Shown in pieces: positions 17,044 through 25,800 of a stretch of DNA of 52,994 nt (the first letter of the stretch is position 1; each line of letters opens with the position of its first letter). Source of the DNA: Candidatus Zipacnadia bacterium (GTDB lineage: Bacteria; Armatimonadota; Zipacnadia; Zipacnadales; UBA5352); assembly GCA_029820945.1 (NCBI GenBank), contig JALGUJ010000059.1, forward strand, positions 1-52,994, written 5' to 3'. The notes below the pieces were generated by a model. The model did no database searches, was not told where the DNA came from, and saw only the letters and a list, made by a program, of their open reading frames with translations. The translations under genes were made by a program, and so were the position numbers.

Positions 17044-18246
17044 ATGAGGCGACTGCTCATCCCCTTGATGTTGGTGGCGACCGCAGCAGCCGGCCTGTGC
17101 CAGGATCAGACCGATCCCCCCGCACCAGCCGAGGTCCCGGCGGGGCCCCAGGTGCAGAGCCCGGCCCAGGCGATGCTGGTGCGCGCCAGATGGCCCGACC
17201 AGGACCTGACCAACACCGCCTATCGGGTCTTCTCCGACGCGGCCATGCGCGAGTTGGTTGACGTCTTCCCCGCCGGCGGCCCCAATGGTACCGCGCTGAT
17301 CGTCCTCAGGCCGGGCCGATACTGGATCAACGCAGTGGTGGACACCAACGCCAACGGCAGGCCGGACGCCGGCGACGGGCTGGGCTGGCACGGCGTGCAC
17401 GCGCTCTCGCGCTCGGCGCGCCCGCAGCCGATCGAGGTGTCCGCAGACACAGCGGATACCATCGTCATCCCGATCCTGGTGCGGCTGACCGAGGATGGCG
17501 GCATGGAGCCGCTGCCTTGGGCCCAGGCGCTGGTGCGCGGCACCGTCGTGGGCACCGTGGCGGGCGCGGGCGATGCCACCGTCGTGGTCGCCCTCCTGCC
17601 GGTATCCGAGGATGGCAAGCTGTTCGTGGGCCTCGCTGGAGAGGACGGCGCCTTCTCGCTCGAGGCCGCGCCCGGAGCCTACCAACTGATCGCCGCCAGC
17701 GACGCAGACGGAGACGGACGGCTGACCGACGCGGACCCAAAGGCGCTGGTCCAGAGCGGTGATGCGCCGGTGGCTATCGTGGCCGAGCAGGAGGTCCAGG
17801 TCGGCACCCTGTCACTCGTGCCGTGCGCTGCCCCGCCCGGCGTCCCACCGATCGTCGCCGGCCGGATCACGGGAGTGGAACCGGGGGAGGGCGCCAAGAT
17901 CAGTCTCGCGCTGTGCACCGACGCGGCCATGCGCCAGGAGGCGGTCGCGCTGGCGGCGGATGCCGACGGGCGCTTCGCGGCCACGGTCGAGCCCGGCAGC
18001 TACTACCTGCGCGCCACAGTGGACCAGGCCGGCGATGACATGCTGGGCCCCGGCGACATGGTGGGCTTCTACGGAGTTTCGGACCTGCTCGGCGGGGACA
18101 CCCCCCAGCCGCTGGAGGTGTCCGAGAACGCGCTGCACACCGACGTGACCGTCGCGATGAGCGCTACCATCGACGAACAGGGCCGCCTCTCCGCCTATCG
18201 ACCGGCGCAGCCCGAGGATGAAGCAGAGGACGCAGCAGGAGACTGA
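17044..18246 (+). CDS. Secreted protein with repeated calcium-loop-like segments
   Basis: This 400-residue protein has a signal peptide (MRRLLIPLMLVATAAAG). It contains at least three copies of a beta-rich module of roughly 110-130 residues, each containing an acidic loop: DTNANGRPDAGDGLG, then DADGDGRLTDADP and DQAGDDMLGPGDMVG. The first two resemble EF-hand or dockerin-type calcium loops (D-x-N/D-x-D/N-G). Phrases such as PGRYWINAV, PGAYQLIAA and PGSYYLRATV recur at the strand just before each loop, as in carboxypeptidase-regulatory-like or Cna-B-like modules. No enzyme motif is present. It lies one base after the transglutaminase gene and two before ddl, so a structural cell-surface role is likely. 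Confidence 0.75.
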   Translation: MRRLLIPLMLVATAAAGLCQDQTDPPAPAEVPAGPQVQSPAQAMLVRARWPDQDLTNTAYRVFSDAAMRELVDVFPAGGPNGTALIVLRPGRYWINAVVDTNANGRPDAGDGLGWHGVHALSRSARPQPIEVSADTADTIVIPILVRLTEDGGMEPLPWAQALVRGTVVGTVAGAGDATVVVALLPVSEDGKLFVGLAGEDGAFSLEAAPGAYQLIAASDADGDGRLTDADPKALVQSGDAPVAIVAEQEVQVGTLSLVPCAAPPGVPPIVAGRITGVEPGEGAKISLALCTDAAMRQEAVALAADADGRFAATVEPGSYYLRATVDQAGDDMLGPGDMVGFYGVSDLLGGDTPQPLEVSENALHTDVTVAMSATIDEQGRLSAYRPAQPEDEAEDAAGD

Positions 18247-18248
18247 CC

Positions 18249-19199
18249 ATGCCGCTGGAGATGCTGCAGGGCCGCCGGATCGCCGTGCTTATGGGTGGGG
18301 AGTCAGGAGAGCGAGAGGTCTCGCTGCGCTCCGGTGCGGGTGTGCTGGCCGCCCTCAGGCGGCAGGGCTTCGACGCTGTGGACATCGACCCCGGACCGAA
18401 CCTGGCGGCTCAGCTTCAGGAAGCCGGCGCGGAGGTCGTCCTCAACGTCCTCCACGGCGGCGCCGGTGAGAACGGTGCCATCCAGGGTGTCCTCGAGGTG
18501 GCCGGCTACCCGTACACCGGCTCCGGCGTTCTCGCCAGCGCCCTGACCATGGACAAGATTCAGAGCAAGCGCATCTTCCAGGTGATGGGTATCCCCACGC
18601 CCCCGCACGTGCACGCCGACGGTGGGCGGAGCGCGACCGAGCATGCGCGCCAGGCCATCAAGAGCTTCGGACTCCCGGCGGTCGTCAAGCCGCGCTCAGA
18701 GGGCTCGAGCCTGGGCGTCTCGATCCCCAAGACCGAAGCACAGCTCGTCCAGGCGGTCTCCGACCTGATGGAGCGGTACGGCGAGTGTATCATCGATCGC
18801 TACATCGACGGTACGGAGATCACTGTGGGCATCGTGGGCGCGGGAGAGAAGACCCGGGCGCTGCCCGTGCTCGAGCTTGTGCCCAAGAGGGAGTTCTACG
18901 ACTACGAGGCCAAGTACACCAAGGGGATGACCGAGCTGATCGCCCCGGCACGCATCTCCGAGGAGCACACCCGAGAGAGCCAGGCTCTGGCGCTGCGCGC
19001 CCATCACGCACTCGGCTGCGTCGGGCCCACCCGCGTGGACATGCACCTCGACACCGGGGGCAACTGCTGGGTGCATGAGATCAACTCGATGCCCGGCATG
19101 ACGGAGACGTCGGACCTGCCGCACGCCGCCGAGGCCGAGGGCGTCTCCTACGATGAGCTGGTCCTGCAGATCCTGGAGACCGCCGCCATCAGGATGTAG
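18249..19199 (+). CDS. ddl: D-alanine--D-alanine ligase
   Basis: Ddl joins two D-alanines with ATP to make the dipeptide of the peptidoglycan stem. The 316 residues have the N-terminal block GGESGEREVSLRSG, the HGGAGENGAIQGVLE motif near 75 (normally GEDG, here GENG), then MDK at 99-101 and the ATP-grasp stretch PAVVKPRSEGSSLGV near 145. The C-terminal WVHEINSMPGMTE metal/ATP signature is intact. The Asp to Asn change in GENG is conservative. AGGAGA at 18236-18241 precedes the ATG. It is the eighth gene of the tight mfd run, and its envelope role fits the transglutaminase neighbours. Confidence 0.95.
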   Translation: MPLEMLQGRRIAVLMGGESGEREVSLRSGAGVLAALRRQGFDAVDIDPGPNLAAQLQEAGAEVVLNVLHGGAGENGAIQGVLEVAGYPYTGSGVLASALTMDKIQSKRIFQVMGIPTPPHVHADGGRSATEHARQAIKSFGLPAVVKPRSEGSSLGVSIPKTEAQLVQAVSDLMERYGECIIDRYIDGTEITVGIVGAGEKTRALPVLELVPKREFYDYEAKYTKGMTELIAPARISEEHTRESQALALRAHHALGCVGPTRVDMHLDTGGNCWVHEINSMPGMTETSDLPHAAEAEGVSYDELVLQILETAAIRM

Positions 19200-19224
19200 C
19201 GCCCCTCCAGAGGAGGCCGACGCT

Positions 19225-21594
19225 ATGAGCCCTGCCCGCGTGACGCTGACAGCGATCGCCATCTTGTGCTGCCTGAAGGTGGGCGCCGCCATGACCATCA
19301 CTCGCGACGGGAACGCGCTCGCCACCATCGTCCTCCCCGCCACTCCCACGCAGACCGAGCAGTTCGCCGCCGAGGAGCTTCAGAGCTACCTCCAGGCCAT
19401 CTCCGGCGCCGAGCTGCCCATCGCCGCTGAGGATGGGGCCGCCACTGGCCCACGAATCCTCGTCGGCCGGACCGGCGCCGCCGACCAGGTCATCGCCGAT
19501 CTTGGCGACGACGAGCCTGAGGCCTTCGCGATACGCACCAACGGCGAGGACCTGATCCTGGCGGGTGCGTCGGACCGCGGCACCATCTACGCCGCCTACG
19601 ACTTCCTCGAGCAGGAGCTGGGCTGCCGCTGGCTCGGCCCGGGACCTGACTGGGAGACCGTCCCCGAGCGTGGAACCATCGAGGTCGGCGAGATCGACCG
19701 CACTGAGCGCCCGGCCATGAAGTACCGCTTCCTGCGCATGACCATCCCGGCCGAGAGCGGCGAGCGGCAGGCCCAGTGCCTGAGCTGGGCGGTCAAGAGC
19801 AGGATCAACATCGGCTCCGGCTGGCCGCAGGTGGAGCTGCCCGAGAGCTTCGCCAGGCGCGGCGGCTTCCGCGCCTGGATGAGCCCGCACGTGTTGCACC
19901 GGGCGCTGGACCCGGATGTGTACTTCGACGAGCATCCCGAGTGGTACGCGCTGCGCAACGGCACGCGCCAGAAGGCGAGCAAGGGGGGGAACCAGCAGGT
20001 CTGTACCACGAACCCCGACGTCGTAGAGGCCGTCACGGCCGAGCTGGCCCGGATGTTCGACGCCCGGCCCGAGGTGGACTTCATGGGCCTGGGCCAGGGC
20101 GACGGCACGGCCTTCTGCGAGTGCGCCGACTGCCTCGCGCTCGACACCGGCGAGATCTGGCCGGGAAGCGACGGGAAGGGCGAGCGAGGGCTGCCCGTCA
20201 TCACGGAGCGCTGGCTCACCTTCGTCAACGAAGTCGCCCGCAGGCTGCAGCAGACGCACCCCGGCAAGAGTATCTACACGCTGGCGTATCACCAGACCTT
20301 CCGGCCGCCCGACCCCGATGCCATCCGCCCCGAGCCGAACGTGATGATCCAGGTCGTCAACTCCCGCCCCAACTACGTCTGCTTCGTGCACCGCTTCGAG
20401 GCCGAGGACTGTCCGCATCACGAGCGATTCCGCGCAGGGATCGAGAAGTGGGTGGAGATCACCCCCGGCGGCGTGATGGCCTACGAGTACGACCCGCACT
20501 CCACATTCTGCTCCATGCCGTATCCGGCTCCCTACAAGTTCGCCGACGACATCGCCTACCTCCACCGCATCGGCCTGGTGGGCTACGAGGGCCAATCTGG
20601 CCCCAACACCTGGGGCACCTATGGCATCAACCACTATGTTATCGCCAAGGCAACCTGGAACGCAGATGCGGACGCGGAAGAGCTGGTGCGCGACTACTGC
20701 GACCACGCCTTTGGCCCCGCCTCGGACGCGATGCAGCAGTTCCTCGCGACGGTTGACGCGGGGCTGCGGGCCGCCGATCACATCACCGAGGGAGTCTGGA
20801 CCTGGATGACGCCGGAGGTGATGGCCGAGGCCCGGCGGCATCTGGACGCCGCACACGCCGCTGCCGCCGACGCTGGGGAGAAGGTCGAGACGCGCCTGCG
20901 AGCCTGGGAGATCGGCTTCCACTATGGCGAGCTGGGCGCTGAAGCCTGGTGGAAGGCCCGCCGCGCGCAGCAGGAGGGCGACCCCGAGCTGCTGCAGGAG
21001 GCCATCGACCTCGCGAACCAGGCCGCGCAGTACGTGCTCGACGAGCAGGAGCGCGAGCCACACTACGCGGCCTCCCCCGGCAAGCTCACGCGCGTGTACG
21101 TCAAGGCCTGGGAGCGCGCGCTGCAGAGGATGGGGGCCGCCGCGCCTACCCAGCCGCCCGGTGAGACCGTGCGCGAGCTGCCCACCACCTGGCGCTTCGC
21201 GCTCGACGAGGGCGACGAGGGCGTCGAGCAGCGCTGGTTCGCCCCGGACTTCGACGACTCCGGGTGGGCGCAGATCGAGGTCGGCGCGCACTGGGAGGAC
21301 CAGGGCCATGAGGGCTACGACGGCGTGGCGTGGTACCGCCTCCCGGTCACCTTCACGGAAGAGGAACTGGCCGGGCCGCTGCTGCTCGGCTTCGGCGGTG
21401 TGGACGCGGTCGCCGCGGTCTACGTCGGCGGCGAGCCGGTCGGCGAGCACCACGGCTGGGACGAGCCATTCGCCGTCGAGCTGCCCACCGACAGGCTCAC
21501 GCCCGGCCGGGAGACGGTCATCGCGGTCCGGGTCTTCGATACCTCCAACAAGGGCGGCGTCTACGGGAAGGTCTCCCTGGCCCGGCCGAAGTAA
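19225..21594 (+). CDS. Secreted DUF4838 protein (alpha-glucuronidase-like) with C-terminal sugar-binding domain
   Basis: This 789-residue protein has a signal peptide (VTLTAIAILCCLKVGAA). Residues 25-150 match the alpha-glucuronidase N-terminal-like domain (TEQFAAEELQSYLQAISGAE, then GTIYAAYDFLEQELGCRWLG). The DUF4838 barrel lies at about 200-480 (DVYFDEHPEWYALRNG, GLGQGDGTAFCECADC, NVMIQVVNSRPNY). A helical stretch follows and then a beta-jelly-roll at 660-789 like the GH2 sugar-binding domain (WFAPDFDDSGWAQIEV, GVAWYRLPVTF). Related proteins occur in glycan-degradation loci, and the reaction of DUF4838 is not established. AGAGGAGG at 19209-19216 supports the ATG. It ends the co-directional run. 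Confidence 0.85.
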   Translation: MSPARVTLTAIAILCCLKVGAAMTITRDGNALATIVLPATPTQTEQFAAEELQSYLQAISGAELPIAAEDGAATGPRILVGRTGAADQVIADLGDDEPEAFAIRTNGEDLILAGASDRGTIYAAYDFLEQELGCRWLGPGPDWETVPERGTIEVGEIDRTERPAMKYRFLRMTIPAESGERQAQCLSWAVKSRINIGSGWPQVELPESFARRGGFRAWMSPHVLHRALDPDVYFDEHPEWYALRNGTRQKASKGGNQQVCTTNPDVVEAVTAELARMFDARPEVDFMGLGQGDGTAFCECADCLALDTGEIWPGSDGKGERGLPVITERWLTFVNEVARRLQQTHPGKSIYTLAYHQTFRPPDPDAIRPEPNVMIQVVNSRPNYVCFVHRFEAEDCPHHERFRAGIEKWVEITPGGVMAYEYDPHSTFCSMPYPAPYKFADDIAYLHRIGLVGYEGQSGPNTWGTYGINHYVIAKATWNADADAEELVRDYCDHAFGPASDAMQQFLATVDAGLRAADHITEGVWTWMTPEVMAEARRHLDAAHAAAADAGEKVETRLRAWEIGFHYGELGAEAWWKARRAQQEGDPELLQEAIDLANQAAQYVLDEQEREPHYAASPGKLTRVYVKAWERALQRMGAAAPTQPPGETVRELPTTWRFALDEGDEGVEQRWFAPDFDDSGWAQIEVGAHWEDQGHEGYDGVAWYRLPVTFTEEELAGPLLLGFGGVDAVAAVYVGGEPVGEHHGWDEPFAVELPTDRLTPGRETVIAVRVFDTSNKGGVYGKVSLARPK

Positions 21595-21619
21595 CCGTGC
21601 ACACCTGCATATAACTAAC

Positions 21620-21640
21620 GCCCGGCGCTCTCGGCCGGGC
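21620..21640 (+). terminator. Short hairpin after the DUF4838 gene
   Basis: GCCCGGC (21620-21626) pairs with GCCGGGC (21634-21640) over a 7-base loop, 25 bases after the stop. It lacks a T-run, so it is a weak terminator candidate that may separate the run from the next gene. Confidence 0.4.
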
Positions 21641-21657
21641 GGTCATGGTGAGTGCCA

Positions 21658-22458
21658 ATGCCTGAGATTATCGACGCGCACACGCACATCTTCCCCGAGA
21701 AGGTCGCCGACAGGGCGGTGCAGCGGCTGGGCGAGGCGTACGACGCACGGCCCGTCCGCCGGCCCGTGCTCGAAGGCCTGGTCGCCGAGATGGACGAGGC
21801 CGGGGTGGAGCGCTCGGTCTTCGCGCCCGTCTCGACCCGGCCCGGCCAGGTGCCCTCCATCAACGACTTCGCGCTGGGGCTGGTCGAGCATCCGCGCATC
21901 ATCCCCTTCGGCACGCTGCACCCGCACTACGACGATGTGGCGGGCGAGATCGACCGGCTGGTGGCCGGTGGGATCCGCGGCGTCAAGCTACAGCCTTTGT
22001 TCCAGGGGTACGACTTCGAGGACCCCCGCACCGCCGAGATGTTCGAGGCCATCGGTGACCGGCTCGTGGTGCTCATGCACGGTGGGCAGGAGATCGTCGA
22101 GATCGAGAGCGTTATCCCCAACCCGGAGGCTCTGGCAGAGCTGCTCATGAGGCACCCGCGGCTGCGCATGATCGTGGCGCACCTGGGCGGGTACGCGATG
22201 TGGGAGGGCGTGGACGAGCACCTCGTCGGCGCCGACGTGCACTTCGACCTGTCGTACACCTTCAATCACGCCCGGGACGACCTGATCCGCCGCATCTGCT
22301 CCCGGCACGGCTGGGACCGCATCGTCTTCGGCAGCGACTTCCCGTGGCAGTCGCAGTCCGAGGCCCTGGCCGGCCTGCGGCGGCTGGACCTGGACGAGGA
22401 GACCTTCGCGGCCGTGACGTCGGGGAACCTGCTTGAACTGCTGGGACCCGTCGCCTGA
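21658..22458 (+). CDS. Amidohydrolase family 2 (TIM-barrel metal-dependent hydrolase)
   Basis: This 266-residue protein begins MPEIIDAHTHIFPEK, with the H-x-H metal motif at residues 9-11. It continues with GVKLQPLFQGY, HGGQEI (metal His), IVAHLGGYAMWEG and FGSDFPWQ, where the Asp is catalytic. This is the ACMS-decarboxylase/resorcylate-decarboxylase-like group, which performs non-oxidative decarboxylation or hydrolysis of carboxylated rings and lactones. The substrate cannot be read. The ATG at 21658 was chosen over an in-frame GTG at 21652 because it matches the family start; GGTGAG just upstream is a weak ribosome site. Confidence 0.86.
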   Translation: MPEIIDAHTHIFPEKVADRAVQRLGEAYDARPVRRPVLEGLVAEMDEAGVERSVFAPVSTRPGQVPSINDFALGLVEHPRIIPFGTLHPHYDDVAGEIDRLVAGGIRGVKLQPLFQGYDFEDPRTAEMFEAIGDRLVVLMHGGQEIVEIESVIPNPEALAELLMRHPRLRMIVAHLGGYAMWEGVDEHLVGADVHFDLSYTFNHARDDLIRRICSRHGWDRIVFGSDFPWQSQSEALAGLRRLDLDEETFAAVTSGNLLELLGPVA

Positions 22459-22556
22459 CCGGGGCCCTTGCCCGGCCTCGCTCTGACTGCTGCCGTCGCC
22501 GCACACCCAAACAGCACACGTTGCCGACCGATTCGGCTCATCTTTCAGAGAGTAGC

Positions 22557-22838
22557 GTGGTTCACGTGGACTGGAAGCCATTCCTTGTGGCGTTCGCGAC
22601 CGTTTTCGTTGCTGAGCTGGGTGACAAGACGCAGCTTGCGGCGTGCTTCATAGCCGCCGAGCAGCAGCGTCCATGGATGGTGCTCCTGGGTGCCAGCCTC
22701 GCACTCACGGTGGTCAGCGCCATCGGCGTCGGCGTGGGCCACTGTCTGGGAGCCTGCCTGCCGAAGGAGCCGATCCGTTACGTGGCGGCTGCACTGTTCA
22801 TCATCATGGGCCTGCTTATGGCCGTGAAGGTAATCTGA
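22557..22838 (+). CDS. UPF0016/Gdt1-family cation transporter half (single repeat)
   Basis: This 93-residue membrane protein contains the Gdt1/TMEM165/MneA signature E-x-G-D-K-T (VFVAELGDKTQLAACF) in a helix, then two more hydrophobic helices (VLLGASLALTVVSAIGVGVG and VAAALFIIMGLLMAVKVI). Family members carry two such repeats and export Mn2+ or Ca2+. This gene encodes only one, so it would have to dimerise with itself or a partner. No second copy lies nearby. The GTG at 22557 (VVHVDWKPFL) is preferred to a TTG at 22521 because the conserved part starts right after it. It faces the next gene tail to tail across 12 bases. Confidence 0.8.
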   Translation: MVHVDWKPFLVAFATVFVAELGDKTQLAACFIAAEQQRPWMVLLGASLALTVVSAIGVGVGHCLGACLPKEPIRYVAAALFIIMGLLMAVKVI

Positions 22839-22850
22839 GTCTCGCTGACC

Positions 22851-25800
22851 TCACTCGCCCGCGATCTGCACCACGCAGCCGAGGCCGTGCGGGTCAACGC
22901 GCAGCGACAGGATCGCCGTCCCCTCGCGGATCTCAGGGGTCAGATCCTGCCCGTGCCATGCGTCCGCATAGCGCGCGCCCGGCCTGTGCTCGACAGCGAT
23001 GGCCGGACCCTCCACGCTCGTGTAGGTGGCGTTGTAGAGCGTCCACAGCGTGCGGCCCCCGCCCGGGAAGCGGTTCGCGAAGAGCCCCGGCTGGAGGGTC
23101 GCCACCAGCGGCTCGGCATCCATGGTGGTGAAGCAGTCGACGTACTCGTGGCACAGTGAGAAGCACCTGCGCAGGTGCTCTCGAGCTGGCTCGTCGTACG
23201 CAGCATAGGGGTCCCCCTGCAGCCACCAGCCATCGCCATTGAAGAACGGGCGTTTCACGCGGTTCCAGTTGCCGTCCGCCATCGCGCAGTAGAAGTTCAG
23301 CTCGAGGATCTTGAAGTCGGGCAGCACGAAGCGCAGCAGCTCCAGGTGCGACGGCGCCAACTCGTCGGAGGAGCTGATGGCCGAGTAGCAGAACGCGCCA
23401 TCCTGGTACTGGCAGGTGACCGGATCGGGCACCTCCTCGGTGTAGAGGACGCGGTCATCCGGCAGCACCTGGCGCACACGCCGGATGAACTCGCGCTCGC
23501 CGCGAACCGGCGGCATTGGGATGGCGTGGTCGTGCGCATCGTTGTAGCACAGCTTGCCCGGTCCGCCGAAGCCGAACTCGTCGATGTAGAGCCCCATGGC
23601 GCCGGTCTGCTCCGCGGCGCGCGAGTAGGCCCGTTCCATGTATGCCTGCCAGGCGCCCACCGAGGGGCAGATCGACCAGTTCGGCTCCTCAGGTGTGGAG
23701 AAGTAGCCGTACTCCTCCCCATTGGCGTTAAGCAGCGTCCACTCCGCCCCGTGCGCCTGGCCCACGCGCGACCGCTTGCTGATCAGATAGCCCTCCAGAT
23801 AGAGCCCCACGGGAACGCCGTCGGCCTGCACGCGCTCGACGGCAGCACGCAACTCGTCGGGGCCGGGGATCTCCTCCCACGGGTCGTAGTCGCCCACACG
23901 GCCCCATTGCCTGGTCTCGCTCCAGTCGAAGATATGCAGGTAGTCGATGCAGCCGAGGGCCTCGCGGTCGCGCTCGATGATCTCATCGAACCGGTACTGC
24001 ATCTCGTCGAAGTCCAGCAACCCACCGCGCAGACGGTGCTGGCGGAAGTTGAAGACCTCGCGGAACCACTGCTTGCGCTCGACCACCGGCCGGTACCAGG
24101 AGTGCACCCAGTCGCTGTACCGCCTTAGGGCCTCGTGCCAGTCGCCGGCATGCGCCGCGACAACCGCGTCGGGCAGCGCCACGCTCTCGCCCGCGGGCAG
24201 GTCCACCCATCGATAGCGCACGGCCAGCGACGTGCCTTCGTCCGATTTCGCAAGGTCGAAGTAGCCGTAATTCCCCTCCATGTCGTGGGTCATGACGTAC
24301 AGGCCACCGCCGGTGGCGGCGGAGTAGACGTCCATGAACTGCAGCTTCTGCATGCCACCGTGCGGCGCACTCAGGCCCACGCAGCGGTTTGACAGGACCG
24401 TGCCGCGCCTGGGGAAGAGGTACCAGTCATCATCCGGGGCCTCGGCCAGCCGCAGCGGGCCGATGGCCGGGAAGTCCACCTCGGCACGTACGGCTTCGTC
24501 GCCGGTGTTGCGCACAGACAGCGACAGGAGCGGCTCGTCGGCGCCGGTGAAGGTGAAGCCCACCTCGACCTGCAGGGGAGGATCGTCGGTCGCGAGCCGC
24601 GCGATGGCACGGCCGGGCGTGTTGCCCGCCCCCGGCGGAAGGTCAAGCTCCAGCAGCCGCATGTCGGCCAGCGCCATCTCCTTCTCCCCCACCCGGATGC
24701 GCAGCAGGTCGCCCGCCCCGCCGGCGCCGAGCATCGTGTTCACGATCTCCTCCAGGGCCGGGCGATCCTCGCCCAGCTTCAAGGTGAGCCGGGACAGCCC
24801 CGCCTCGACCCGCAGCGTGTCGGCGTCCGCCTCCAGTGCCGGCGGAGCGAGGTGGGGCTGCTCCGCGCGCTCGCGCACCTGCCACTGCGGGAACTCGGCG
24901 GGCGGTAGCAGCGGCGGCCCCGAGGTGTTCAGCGTCACCGCCGCCAGCGCGAACTCGGCTGTGCGCATGTTCTCGCGCAGCGTGATCCCGGCCAGCTCCC
25001 GCCCGGCATCAGCGGGAAGCCGGTAAACGCCAAGTTGGCGCCCGACCCTGTGCGCGCCATCGGGCATACGCCGAGGGAAGGCCGTCACCGTCGAGCCGTC
25101 CGCGTAGCGCACGTCGAAGACGACCGCCTCCGGCTCGGCCAACCAGCGCAGCGGGCGTGGGTCCTTGACCCCCAGAGTGTACTGGTCCGGGAGCCTGGCG
25201 AACATGAGCAGCAGGATCTCGCTGGCCCGGCCCGACAGCGGCACGTCCAGCGCATCGAAGTGGCCCAGCTTCGTGACCGCGATGTCCCGGTCCGCGTCGA
25301 GCACCACGAATGGGACGCCCTCCGCGGTCACTGCACCGGGCCCGAGCCAGTCGCTCATCCCCCAGAAGCCGAGGCGCGAGGCAGCCCCCGCGTTTGCCAC
25401 GGTGCTCAGATCGACTGCCTTGAAGTCGCCCGCCGCAAGCTTGGCGGCCCCCCAACCGGCCGACAGCTCCACCAACTCGCTCGCCGGCAGCCTGGGCCGG
25501 CGGCTGCTCACCATCATGCGGTCGATCTCGAAGAGCGCGTCCGGAGCGTCGGCCCGCAGTTGCAGCGCGATCTCCGCGATGGGGAAGCTCTCGGTCAGCC
25601 GCAGCGTCTCGGTGTGCCAGCGGTTATCGTCGATCAGCTCCGGCATCTGCAGCACGCGCTCGGACTGCTGAGGCATGCCCCCCGCCTCGCTGCCGAACCA
25701 GATGGCATAGTCCTGGTAGGGCTGCACCGAGCGCGCACGGTAGCGGACCGTCGCGAAGCGCATCTCCTTCCGCTCGATGGGCGGATCGAAGCGCAGCGAC

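Noticed and set aside
19189..21453. A 754-residue open frame on the minus strand across the DUF4838 gene
   Set aside because: It is a shadow of the forward gene, low in normal protein features, and lacks a start signal.
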